From Allomuricauda sp. (GTDB taxonomy: Bacteria > Bacteroidota > Bacteroidia > Flavobacteriales > Flavobacteriaceae): DNA of 45,748 nt. The notes beneath the pieces were generated by a model, which was not told the DNA's origin, ran no database searches, and was given only the letters and a program-made list of their open reading frames with translations. The stretch's first letter is position 1. Every line of letters starts with the position of its first letter. Where the stretch lies: the NCBI GenBank assembly GCA_017795045.1, contig CP051244.1, positions 2,307,021 to 2,352,768 on the forward strand, given 5' to 3'. A program made the position numbers and the translations under genes. Positions 25,893 through 34,413 of this stretch are shown piece by piece.

Positions 25893-26822
25893 ATGAAAAA
25901 GAAATCCATTACGTTGTTCCTCTTCATTTTGATCAGTCTGTTGATTTGTGACAGATTGGTATATATTACCTTGCACGGTATTGAAGAAAATGTTTATACA
26001 GGACAAAGTGTTGGAAAGGCAAATCAGTTTAATTCCGTTAAGGATTCAGTTGATTTATTGGTGCTTGGAAGCTCTAGGGCGGCACGTCATGTTGACCCCG
26101 AAAGCTTTTCCATTCCCGGATACAATATGGGTATGGATGGCACCCACTTGAGCTATGCAACTGCGTTGATTTCCACCTTGAAAAAGGAAGGTCAGCTTGT
26201 TTTGGTACATGTAGACCATCATGAGGTATACGACATTGATTATGAGGGTGATGATATGTTGTCGCTCTTAAACGAGTCCAAGGATTCGGATGCTATGGAG
26301 GATTTCATCAAGAAATACTATCCAGAGGAAATTTATCTTTCAAATCTATCCAATTGCTATGTCTACAATGGTAAGGTGCTGGGAATGTTAAAAAACGCAT
26401 TTCTTGGCAAGAATACGGGTTCACGATCCAACGGATTTTCCCCTTTGGTACCTACCAAGAACCAAAAAGAGACCTTTGAGGCCATATTGGAAGAAAGTGG
26501 GATAACCCAAAGAATTGATATTCAGGAACCTGTTGAAGTGAACCATAGGTTTGAGAGCTTTGTGGATTTTGCCATTGAGGTGGCTGCAAAGAACCATTCG
26601 AGTTTGATTTTCTTCACGTCCCCTTCCTTAAATAAAGTAGATGAGGAAATTAGAAATTCCACCGCAGATTTTTTTAACACCAAAGGGGTACAATATTTAG
26701 ATGACTTGGATTTTTTCAAGGAGTTCAATATTGATTATTGGAAAGATCGTTCCCATATGTCAAAAATGGGGGCGGAGCTTTATTCCATAAAATTGTCCAA
26801 AGAGATACAGCAGGTAAAATAG
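25893..26822 (+). CDS. Membrane-anchored SGNH-like acyltransferase partner of the MBOAT
   Basis: The protein has 309 aa. One N-terminal membrane segment (residues ~6-26) anchors a periplasmic domain. The SGNH-type nucleophile block is LVLGSSRAARHVDP (G59-S60-S61), and the final block DYWKDRSHMSKMGAE supplies the D285-x-x-H288 pair. VLVHVDHHEVYDIDY lies between. This layout matches AlgJ/DltD/PatB-type proteins that take the acyl group from the MBOAT partner and place it on the polymer. The exact family is not recognised and overall identity to AlgJ is probably low, so the enzymatic role is inferred from the motif pair and from the 6-bp spacing. Confidence 0.72.
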   Translation: MKKKSITLFLFILISLLICDRLVYITLHGIEENVYTGQSVGKANQFNSVKDSVDLLVLGSSRAARHVDPESFSIPGYNMGMDGTHLSYATALISTLKKEGQLVLVHVDHHEVYDIDYEGDDMLSLLNESKDSDAMEDFIKKYYPEEIYLSNLSNCYVYNGKVLGMLKNAFLGKNTGSRSNGFSPLVPTKNQKETFEAILEESGITQRIDIQEPVEVNHRFESFVDFAIEVAAKNHSSLIFFTSPSLNKVDEEIRNSTADFFNTKGVQYLDDLDFFKEFNIDYWKDRSHMSKMGAELYSIKLSKEIQQVK

Positions 26823-27130
26823 GGTCTACCATTCCTAGAGATTTTCATTTGAACGGCACTTCCAAGATTGGTGCTGTAGCACAACACGTGACCAGCCCTT
26901 TTATGGGTAATGGTGACTTCAACATGTGTATTTCATCCAACAGCGATAGAGCAGACTACCTTTAATTGTAACTGGCAGGCGTAAGGTTTTGTTTCAAACC
27001 GACACTTAATCGATTTTTTTTCATCTTCGGCGAATAGTGAATGCAAATGGGTAAAAGGGGAGATTTTACTATTACTTTTATCCTTGAAGAGCTTAAAGGC
27101 TCACCTACTTATATCAACCCAAAATTTAAA
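26823..27130. other. 308-bp gap without a convincing gene
   Basis: Between the SGNH-like gene and the aminotransferase start no gene or clear promoter is visible. A frame in +2 stays open to 26965 (IPRDFHLNGTSKIGAV...SDRADYL) but begins inside the SGNH gene and resembles nothing I know. A weak -7 box (TACTTTTA, 27073-27080) lacks a -33. Related loci often carry an acetyltransferase next to this aminotransferase; this gap may mark its loss. Confidence 0.4.
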
Positions 27131-28265
27131 ATGGAAACCGTTATCTCAAAAAAAATTTGGTTATCCCCCCCTCATATAGGCTCCAATGAAAGGGCATATG
27201 TCAAGGAAGCTTTTGAAACCAACTGGATTGCTCCTCTTGGTCCCAACGTAAAACAGTTTGAAGATGCCATCGAAGATTTCATTGGCAACGGTGCGCATGT
27301 TGCGTGCTTAAGTTCAGGCACTTCGGCAATACATCTGGGATTAAAACTGCTTGGAGTCGGTCTTGGTGATGAAGTCCTATGTCAGAGCTTTACTTTTTCC
27401 GCTTCTGCGAATCCTATTGTCTATTTGGGAGCCACTCCCGTTTTCATTGATAGTGAAAAGGATACTTGGAACATTTCCCCGGAACTATTGGAGAAGGCAA
27501 TAGAAGAAAGAATAGCCAAAGGAAAAAAGCCCAAGGCCATTGTTGCCGTTCATTTATACGGGATGCCCTATAAAGTGGATGAGGTCAACGCCATTTCCCA
27601 AAAATATGATATCCCTGTCCTGGAAGACAGTGCGGAAGCCTTGGGGGAGTATGTACAAAGGGGAATATTGTGGCAACCTGGGCCACATGGGTATCCTCTC
27701 TTTCAATGGGAACAAGATCATAACCACTTCAGGTGGAGGGGCCTTGGTTTGTAAAGATGCAAAGGTTAAGGAGAAAGCTATTTTTCTGGCCACTCAAGCT
27801 AGGGACAATGAACCTCATTATCAACATTCACATATTGGCTATAATTATAGATTGAGCAATGTGCTGGCCGGTATTGGTAGGGGACAGATGGAAGTTCTTG
27901 AAGATAGGGTCAATGCCCGTCGTAGAAACTTTGAGTATTACAAGAATAATCTTTCAGGTCTTCAAGGAATAAGCTTTTTGCCCGAACAAGAAGGAAGTAT
28001 TTCCAATAGATGGCTCACATGTTGTCTGTTTTCTTCCTATGGGGTTCGCGAGAGAATACGAAAAGCACTTGAAAACGAGAATATTGAGTCAAGACCACTT
28101 TGGAAGCCCATGCATTTGCAGCCGGTTTTTCAAGACATGCCCAGTTATACCAATGGCGTAAGTGAATCACTCTTTGAAAATGGACTATGCCTACCGAGTG
28201 GGTCAAGCTTGGAATTGGATGATTTGGAAAGAATATGCACAATTATTAAAACTGAAATCCAATGA
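27131..28265 (+). pseudogene. DegT/DnrJ/EryC1/StrS aminotransferase, frameshifted
   Basis: Two overlapping frames together make one full-length (~377 aa) PLP-dependent sugar aminotransferase. The first frame (from ATG 27131; KIWLSPPHIGSNE, NWIAPLGPNV, SSGTSAIHLGL, VLEDSAEALG) runs out of homology at the G run 27643-27647 and stops at 27754. The second frame continues with SMYKGEYCGNLG and SFNGNKIITTSGGG, which holds the catalytic Lys, and ends at 28265. Removing one G from the run GGGGG restores the protein. As read, the first fragment lacks the PLP lysine and should be inactive. The intact enzyme would aminate a 4-keto-6-deoxy UDP-sugar made by the dehydratase encoded next (PglE/PglF-like). 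The stop overlaps the dehydratase start (ATGA). A homopolymer sequencing error is an alternative. The longer start at 27041 lacks homology upstream of 27131. Confidence 0.85.
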
Positions 28266-30211
28266 TAAAGAATTACCTTCTTAACAATAATAAACATTAC
28301 GCTTCCAAATGGACAGTGTTGTTTATTGACCTGTGCATTGTTGCGGTTTCGTTTATTTTGGCGTATTTCATAAGGTTTAACCTTAGCTTCAATTTTGATG
28401 TACAAAGGCTTTGGACCCAGTTGCCCATTGTGGTGTTACTGTTCTTGGCCGCGTTTTTGATTTCTGGGAGCTACAAAGGAGTCGTGAGGCATACGGGAAT
28501 AAAAGATGTCTATGCCATATTCAACGCAGTATGTTTGGCCAGTATTGGAACCATAGCCATAATATTGCTCAATAGGTATATGGAGTTTGTGGATAGTTTT
28601 ACGATTCCATTGTCCATCATCATCATCAATAGCTTACTTACTTTTATCACACTGACAGCATCACGCTATGTGTTCAAGATTTGCTATGAAAGTTTAATGA
28701 ACAGAAATGAGACCCCGACCAAGAACCTGATCATTTATGGTGCAGGGGAATCAGGAATCATTACATACAATACATTGACCAATCATTCCAAAATGAAGGC
28801 CAGGGTTGTTGGCTTTGTGGATAATAATTTACAGAAGGTTGGAAAGCAGATCAATGGGGTAAAAGTATACGATAAATCCATTCTTACCGAAGATTTTGTT
28901 CGGTTCAACAATATTTCGGAAGTCATCTTTTCCATACAGACCATTCGTCCAAAACAATTACGCACCTTGGTCAATGAGATTGTGGATCTGCCTGTTAAGG
29001 TAAAAATTGTGCCTCCTGTTGAAGATTGGATCAATGGTGAGCTAAAAGTGTCGCAAATCAAGAGGGTGCAGATTGAGGACCTTTTGGATAGGCCACCCAT
29101 TACGATCAAGAACAGTAAGGTGATGAAGGATTTTGAAGATAAGGTCATCATGGTCACAGGGGGAGCAGGGTCCATTGGGAGTGAACTGGTTCGTCAGATA
29201 TGCAAATACAACTACCGATCACTTATTGTTGTAGATCAGGCAGAATCACCTCTATATGACCTTCAACAGGAACTTAAACAATTGGGCTTCTTTAATTTTA
29301 TTCCTATCGTAAGCGATATTAGGGATAAAAACAAAATGAGAATGCTATTTGAGGAGCATAGACCCGATCGTATTTTTCATGCAGCGGCATACAAGCATGT
29401 GCCTCTCATGGAACAAAATCCATACGAAGCGGTAAAAATAAATGTTGCTGGAACCAAGACCATTGTAGATCTTGCGGTGGAATACGATGTGGATAAATTT
29501 GTTTTTGTATCCACGGACAAAGCGGTTAACCCAACCAATGTCATGGGAGCGACCAAGCGCATCGCAGAGATGTACATAAGTTGTAGGCAACAAGAAGGGA
29601 AGACCAAGTTTGTGACCACTAGGTTTGGTAACGTATTGGGTTCCAACGGATCAGTGATCCCATTGTTTAGGAAGCAAATGGAAAAAGGCGGTCCATTGAC
29701 CGTTACCCACAAGGACATCACCAGATATTTCATGACCATACCCGAGGCGTCACAGCTTGTTTTGGAAGCTGGCGCAATGGGCAAAGGAGGGGAGATTTTC
29801 ATATTTGATATGGGAGAATCCGTAAAGATCATGGATCTGGCAAAAAATATGATCAGATTATCAGGCTTGCATTATCCTGATGATATTGATATTAAAATAA
29901 CCGGATTGAGGCCGGGCGAAAAATTGTATGAAGAATTACTGGCCAACGGCGAAAATACTTTACCAACCTATCATGACAAGATCATGATCAGTAAAGTACG
30001 GGACATAGATTATACAAAGACTAGGACCATGATCGATGAACTATGCATTTCAAACCTATTCTTTAAGGACAATGTGGTACAGCTTATGAAAAGTATTGTT
30101 CCGGAATACATCTCCAACAATTCCGATTTTTGTAAATTGGACAAAAAACAACAAAAACCAAACCCATTAAAGAGTGCGGATAATCCTTTGGTATCCTCTC
30201 AATCACATTAA
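28262..30211 (+). CDS. Membrane UDP-GlcNAc 4,6-dehydratase (WbpM/PglF-like)
   Basis: The protein has 649 aa. Four hydrophobic helices occupy residues ~15-130. A first Rossmann-like domain starts at IYGAGESGI (~159), and the catalytic SDR domain at VTGGAGSIGSELVRQ (~295). The segment STDKAVNPTNVMGATKR has Met where most SDR enzymes have Tyr, as known for WbpM/PglF-type large dehydratases, and the DK pair is kept. GLRPGEKLYEELL follows. It makes UDP-4-keto-6-deoxy-GlcNAc, the precursor of 2-acetamido-2,6-dideoxy or bacillosamine-type sugars. With the aminotransferase broken, the ketosugar would have to feed another route, such as a reductase not seen here. The start overlaps the aminotransferase stop by 4 bp. 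Confidence 0.92.
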   Translation: MIKNYLLNNNKHYASKWTVLFIDLCIVAVSFILAYFIRFNLSFNFDVQRLWTQLPIVVLLFLAAFLISGSYKGVVRHTGIKDVYAIFNAVCLASIGTIAIILLNRYMEFVDSFTIPLSIIIINSLLTFITLTASRYVFKICYESLMNRNETPTKNLIIYGAGESGIITYNTLTNHSKMKARVVGFVDNNLQKVGKQINGVKVYDKSILTEDFVRFNNISEVIFSIQTIRPKQLRTLVNEIVDLPVKVKIVPPVEDWINGELKVSQIKRVQIEDLLDRPPITIKNSKVMKDFEDKVIMVTGGAGSIGSELVRQICKYNYRSLIVVDQAESPLYDLQQELKQLGFFNFIPIVSDIRDKNKMRMLFEEHRPDRIFHAAAYKHVPLMEQNPYEAVKINVAGTKTIVDLAVEYDVDKFVFVSTDKAVNPTNVMGATKRIAEMYISCRQQEGKTKFVTTRFGNVLGSNGSVIPLFRKQMEKGGPLTVTHKDITRYFMTIPEASQLVLEAGAMGKGGEIFIFDMGESVKIMDLAKNMIRLSGLHYPDDIDIKITGLRPGEKLYEELLANGENTLPTYHDKIMISKVRDIDYTKTRTMIDELCISNLFFKDNVVQLMKSIVPEYISNNSDFCKLDKKQQKPNPLKSADNPLVSSQSH

Positions 30212-30222
30212 CCTTATCATTC

Positions 30223-30990
30223 ATGCGTAGAAATTTTATCACTCCTATCCTTGTTATATTTTCTGTAATTTGTTTGACTTCTTGTTCCTCTACCAAAGAA
30301 GTGGTGTATTTTCAAGATGCAAGTCAGTTTGAAACTTTAGTGGAAGACAATTCGTTCACGACAAAATTTAAAGTTGATGATTTGTTGAGTATCCACATAT
30401 CTACATTGGATCCTGAAGCCAGTGCCCCGTTTAATTTGCTCAGAGGAGCCGAAGAAGGAGGGTTCAGGGCAGAACAAGTGAATTATTTGGTAGATAAGGA
30501 TGGCGAGATCGATTTCCCGGTAATCGGAAAAATAAAAGTGGCCGGACTATCCCCATCCGAGACCAGGGACCTGTTGAGGGAGAAACTTAAAGATTATTTG
30601 AAAGATCCCATAATAAATATCCGGATCCGTAATTTTACCGTAACCGTTTTGGGAGCGGTCAATAGGCCGGGTACATACAGAATTGATGGGGAGCAAACCA
30701 GTATTCTTGAAGCTCTTGGACTTGCAGGCGATATAAACATTAAGGGCCGTCGTGACAATATCATGGTCATTAGGGATTTCAATGGCACAAAGGTTTATAA
30801 TAGAATAAACTTGAACGGAAAGAACGCACTTAAATCGCCGGTATATTACCTAACGCAAAACGATGTGGTCTATGTTGAGCCCAATAAATCTGGAAAAACA
30901 CAATCGAGTCTAGATCAGAGAGCCTCCATAGCAATTTCAATAGCATCAATTTTAATTACCTCTGCGGTTGTAATATTTACCCGAAATTAA
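30223..30990 (+). CDS. wza: Wza-like outer-membrane polysaccharide export lipoprotein
   Basis: The protein has 255 aa. A lipobox ends LTSC (acyl site C21). A poly_export domain (~35-130; FKVDDLLSIHIST, FPVIGKIKVAGLSPSE) is followed by an SLBB domain (~135-215; VTVLGAVNRPGTYRIDG...GRRDNIMVIR) and a C-terminal membrane helix (IAISIASILITSAVVIF). This short OPX form is typical of Bacteroidota. It forms or feeds the outer-membrane exit channel for the polymer with the Wzc-like protein encoded 39 bp downstream; it starts 11 bp after the dehydratase. Confidence 0.93.
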   Translation: MRRNFITPILVIFSVICLTSCSSTKEVVYFQDASQFETLVEDNSFTTKFKVDDLLSIHISTLDPEASAPFNLLRGAEEGGFRAEQVNYLVDKDGEIDFPVIGKIKVAGLSPSETRDLLREKLKDYLKDPIINIRIRNFTVTVLGAVNRPGTYRIDGEQTSILEALGLAGDINIKGRRDNIMVIRDFNGTKVYNRINLNGKNALKSPVYYLTQNDVVYVEPNKSGKTQSSLDQRASIAISIASILITSAVVIFTRN

Positions 30991-31029
30991 TAGTTATATA
31001 ATAATAAAAGCTGTTAACCCCAATTTTTC

Positions 31030-33408
31030 ATGGATTTTATAAAAGGTAGTAAGGGCCTGGACCTTAGAAGCTTGTTGAGTACCTATCTCAGGTATTGGAA
31101 ATGGTTCGTAATCTCTTTGTTGGTGGCCATGTCTTTGGCATATGTCCATTTAAGGTATACCGTGCCCCAATTTAGTGCTTCGGCCAAAATTCAGATAATG
31201 GAAGACAAAAATTCCAGTTCTGAGCTTAGTGTCTTTAGGGATCTTAATGTTTTTTCAGGGAGTAAGACCCGGATTGAGGATGAAATTGAAATCTTGAATT
31301 CAAGGGCCAATTTTATTCAAGTCATTAAAGAGTTGGGGGTTAATATTAAGTATGTTATCCAGGGAAATTTGAAGGATGATGAACTGTATGGCGAAACGTT
31401 TCCTTTCAATATAAATTTTTTGGCTTCGGATTCGGTCATTTACCAATCCAAGTATGACTTCTATGTAGAGCCTAAATCGGAATCGTCCTATGGATTTTCG
31501 GAACATGAAGATGAGCCTCTTCAGTCCAAATCGTTTGGTTCGGCCATTCCAACGGAAGTAGGTGAGATTATCTTGATACCCAACACCGAAAAGTTAAAAG
31601 CCTATATAGGTAAAAGGATTAAGATACAGATTAGACCTGTAAGTGATGTGGCCCAAAGTTACCAAAAGGCCATGAAGGTGAGTCCTGCCAGTGAGTTCTC
31701 CAATATTATAAATATTACCCTCACCGATCCCATTCAGCGTAGAGCGATAGATATCATCAACCACCTTATTGAAATCAACAATGGCAATGCCATTGCGGAC
31801 AAGAAGGAAATTGCGGATAGGACCTCAAAATTCATCAATGACCGAATCACGGAAATTTATTCCAACCTGTCCGATGTTGACCAATCTGCCGAAACCTATA
31901 AATCCAGTAGGGGAATAGCTGACCTGGGTTCCCAATCCAATGTTAACTTTACCAGGAGTGCAGCTGGGGAGCAGGAACTTGAAGATGCCAGCATTCAATT
32001 GGATATTGCAAATTCTATGCAAAACCTTATAGGTTCGCAAGACCAGTACGATATAATCCCTACCAATATTGGGTTGTCCAATCAAGGGATATCAGATGCA
32101 GCTACTAGGTATAATGAACTGGTGGCTCAGAGGAACAGACTTTTGGAAAGTTCCAATGAGAAAAACCCGGTTATCGTAAAATTGGACCAACAGCTTGAAA
32201 CTTTAAAAAGAGGAATGCTTTCCAGTTTGAACAATGTGACCAATAATTTGAATTTAAGGGTGAATAGCTTGAGCAAGCAACTCTCCCAGATCAATTCTAG
32301 AATTTATGCGGCACCGAGCAATGAAAGAGCATTAAGGGATATCGCAAGGAAACAGCAGACTACGGAATCGTTGTATCTTTATTTACTCCAAAAAAGGGAA
32401 GAATCCCAGATAGCTTTCGCCTCTGCAGAGCCCAAATCCAGAATTGTTGAAGAGGGGCATGCCGCAAACCGCTTTCCAGTATCACCGAAACCGAAGATTG
32501 TTTATCTGGCCGCATTTTTACTAGGCTTCTTGGTGCCATTTTCAGTGGTTTACGCAAAAGACCTTTTGGATAATAAAATCCACAATAAGATAGATTTAGA
32601 AACCATCGTCAACGATACTCCCGTGATGGCTGAGCTTCCTAAACTAGGAAAAAAAGAGAGTAAGATGGTACTTGGGGAAGACAGGTCCGTGTTGGCGGAA
32701 TCCATGAGGATTCTTAGGACAAACCTGGACTATATCCTTAAGTCAAAATCAAAGGATTCGGGACAAGTGGTGTTTGTGACCTCCAGTGTGCCTGGGGAAG
32801 GAAAAACATTTGTATCGTCCAACTTGGCCATAATCTTTGCCAATACAGGGAAAAAGGTTTTGCTCATTGGGGCAGATATTAGAAATCCAAAACTTTATAC
32901 GTTCTTTTCAGATGTAAAGGGCGAACAAAGTCTAAATGGCAAGGCTAAGAGAAACGTGGGTAAAGGTTTGACGGAATATTTGTTCGATTCATCACTTTCC
33001 GAAAGTGAAATCATAGTCAATACGTCCATAAATAACCACCCAATTGATGTTATTTACTCTGGAAAAATTCCTCCTAACCCTTCTGAATTGCTAATGAGTG
33101 ATCGTATGGGGCAATTGTTCAAAACGGTGAAGGACATGTATGATTATATCATTGTGGACACCGCACCGTTAATGGTAGTGGCGGATACCCTGCTTATCAA
33201 TCAGTACGCAAACCAAGTACTTTATGTTACCAAGGCCAATGTTACCGAAAGAAAGGTGGTTGAATATCCTTTGAAACTCCAAAAAGAAGGAAAACTCAAG
33301 AATCTCTCCTTTGTGGTCAATAACGTTAAACAGACCAATTTGGGGTACGGTGGCAAGTATGGCTATGGGTATGGCAAGACCATTAAAAAATGGTGGAACT
33401 TTTCTTGA
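31030..33408 (+). CDS. wzc: Wzc-like polysaccharide co-polymerase with tyrosine autokinase domain
   Basis: The protein has 792 aa. Two membrane helices (~25-42 and ~489-510) frame a large periplasmic region with a long coiled coil (~260-450). The proline-rich SPKPKIVYLAA motif precedes the second helix. The cytoplasmic BY-kinase has Walker A VPGEGKTFVSSN (~586-597), Walker A' VLLIGADIRNPKL and Walker B DYIIVDTAPLMVVADT. The tail is Tyr/Gly-rich (YGGKYGYGYG), the usual autophosphorylation cluster. It sets polymer length and export with Wza and is switched by phosphorylation. The stop codon touches that of the convergent phosphatase gene with no spacing. Confidence 0.95.
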   Translation: MDFIKGSKGLDLRSLLSTYLRYWKWFVISLLVAMSLAYVHLRYTVPQFSASAKIQIMEDKNSSSELSVFRDLNVFSGSKTRIEDEIEILNSRANFIQVIKELGVNIKYVIQGNLKDDELYGETFPFNINFLASDSVIYQSKYDFYVEPKSESSYGFSEHEDEPLQSKSFGSAIPTEVGEIILIPNTEKLKAYIGKRIKIQIRPVSDVAQSYQKAMKVSPASEFSNIINITLTDPIQRRAIDIINHLIEINNGNAIADKKEIADRTSKFINDRITEIYSNLSDVDQSAETYKSSRGIADLGSQSNVNFTRSAAGEQELEDASIQLDIANSMQNLIGSQDQYDIIPTNIGLSNQGISDAATRYNELVAQRNRLLESSNEKNPVIVKLDQQLETLKRGMLSSLNNVTNNLNLRVNSLSKQLSQINSRIYAAPSNERALRDIARKQQTTESLYLYLLQKREESQIAFASAEPKSRIVEEGHAANRFPVSPKPKIVYLAAFLLGFLVPFSVVYAKDLLDNKIHNKIDLETIVNDTPVMAELPKLGKKESKMVLGEDRSVLAESMRILRTNLDYILKSKSKDSGQVVFVTSSVPGEGKTFVSSNLAIIFANTGKKVLLIGADIRNPKLYTFFSDVKGEQSLNGKAKRNVGKGLTEYLFDSSLSESEIIVNTSINNHPIDVIYSGKIPPNPSELLMSDRMGQLFKTVKDMYDYIIVDTAPLMVVADTLLINQYANQVLYVTKANVTERKVVEYPLKLQKEGKLKNLSFVVNNVKQTNLGYGGKYGYGYGKTIKKWWNFS

Positions 33409-34152
33409 TCAATAGAAAGTTTGTATCGTATTCTCAATAAGTGGAAGTAAAAGGTTCAAGGTGTTTTTAGACAACTTGGTTTCCTTGATAAGCGACAATT
33501 GTCTTAGGTTATGGACATCAGAACCAACATAGTCTATTAATCCATCTTCCAATAATTTCAAGGCTGTTTTCTGAACGTCTTTCCCGTATGCATTTGCACT
33601 AAGGGATTGAAGGTTCATTTGAAATAGTATTCCCTGTCGTTTTAATGAGGTATAGACTTTGTATCTTCTGTGGAAATACATATACCGTTCTGGATGGGCA
33701 AAAATGGGGAAGTAATTGTGTGAGGCTATTTTATCAATGGCCGCATCAAAATTCAGTGAAGGTTGAAGGTAAGACATCTCTATTAAGAGATATTCCTTTT
33801 TTAGGGCCATGATTTGGTCGTTTTCAAGCAAATTCTCAAAGTTGTCATCAACCATGTGCTCCGCAGCAGGTTCAAGCGAAATATTTTCCATTTTTTTGGA
33901 GATTATTTCCTTTTCAAGCAATTTATGGGCCGCAAGTATGGTACTGGGGGTATTGTCATAATGATTGTGCATGATATGCGGCGTACAGATAAAGCTGGTT
34001 ATGCCCAACTCGGAGAAACCATTTAATAGATCGATGGATTCTTCTACCGTTTTGGCCCCATCATCTATACCGGGGAGTATATGGTTATGTATATCCACCA
34101 TGCCATGAAGATAATCGGCCAAGAAGTATTTTTTTTGAAAAAAATGAAACAT
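33409..34152 (-). CDS. CpsB/YwqE-type PHP tyrosine-protein phosphatase
   Basis: The protein has 247 aa from the ATG at 34150-34152 (MFHFFQKKYFLADYLHGMVD). The frame is open up to 34332, but that would add 60 residues absent from the family, and an exact promoter lies inside the extension, so the short start is preferred. PHP metal-site motifs: DIHNHILPGIDDGAKT, FICTPHIMHNHY, AHPERYMYF, and SDVHN near the end. The enzyme is Mn-type metal-dependent and dephosphorylates the tyrosine tail of Wzc-type kinases, letting export cycle. It is the only minus-strand gene here and is convergent with wzc. Confidence 0.9.
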   Translation of the reverse strand: MFHFFQKKYFLADYLHGMVDIHNHILPGIDDGAKTVEESIDLLNGFSELGITSFICTPHIMHNHYDNTPSTILAAHKLLEKEIISKKMENISLEPAAEHMVDDNFENLLENDQIMALKKEYLLIEMSYLQPSLNFDAAIDKIASHNYFPIFAHPERYMYFHRRYKVYTSLKRQGILFQMNLQSLSANAYGKDVQKTALKLLEDGLIDYVGSDVHNLRQLSLIKETKLSKNTLNLLLPLIENTIQTFY

Positions 34153-34169
34153 GCCTAAAATTTGGAAGA

Positions 34170-34204
34170 CAAATATAAGGGATATGTAAAACAGACTGCA
34201 CAAA
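34170..34204 (-). promoter_or_regulatory. Bacteroidota-type promoter for the phosphatase gene
   Basis: On the minus strand TATATTTG (34170-34177) is an exact TAnnTTTG -7 box and TTTG (34201-34204) a -33 box, with a 23-bp spacer. Transcription would begin about 10 nt before the ATG at 34152, which decides the short start. Confidence 0.65.
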
Positions 34205-34381
34205 CCTTTTCTTGAAAAAAGGAAGATTGAAAAAAGAAAGCAAGCAATTAAAAAGGCCAACCCATAAGGTTGACCTTTTTCAGTGTTTTTCGGAAAAGTT
34301 ACACTACTTACTTTTTTATTAACTAAACTCAAGGGTAAAAATAAGGACTTGTCCAGTAGCTTGGGGTTAACAAAAAAACAA

Positions 34382-34402
34382 AAAGATTAATGAAAGATTA
34401 AT
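34382..34402. promoter_or_regulatory. Tandem repeat with 11-bp period, candidate OmpR-type operator
   Basis: AAAGATTAAT occurs twice in direct orientation (34382-34391 and 34393-34402), one helical turn apart, 12-51 bp upstream of the kinase start candidates. Tandem direct repeats of 11-bp period are how PhoB/OmpR-type regulators bind, and the downstream operon encodes one. Confidence 0.45.
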
Positions 34403-34413
34403 CTACTTAACCA

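Noticed and set aside
26738..26965. 75-aa open frame after the SGNH-like gene.
   Set aside because: It starts inside the SGNH-like gene in another frame, has no recognisable motif and no start signal of its own.
27041..27130. Longer start for the aminotransferase (30 extra residues).
   Set aside because: The extra residues do not resemble the family; the ATG at 27131 gives the usual N terminus.
26823..28265. Insertion sequence as the cause of aminotransferase damage.
   Set aside because: No terminal inverted repeats, target duplication or transposase fragment seen; the defect is a single base in a G run.
34153..34332. 60-residue N-terminal extension of the CpsB-type phosphatase frame.
   Set aside because: Family members begin near MFHFFQKK, and an exact -7/-33 promoter lies inside the extension.
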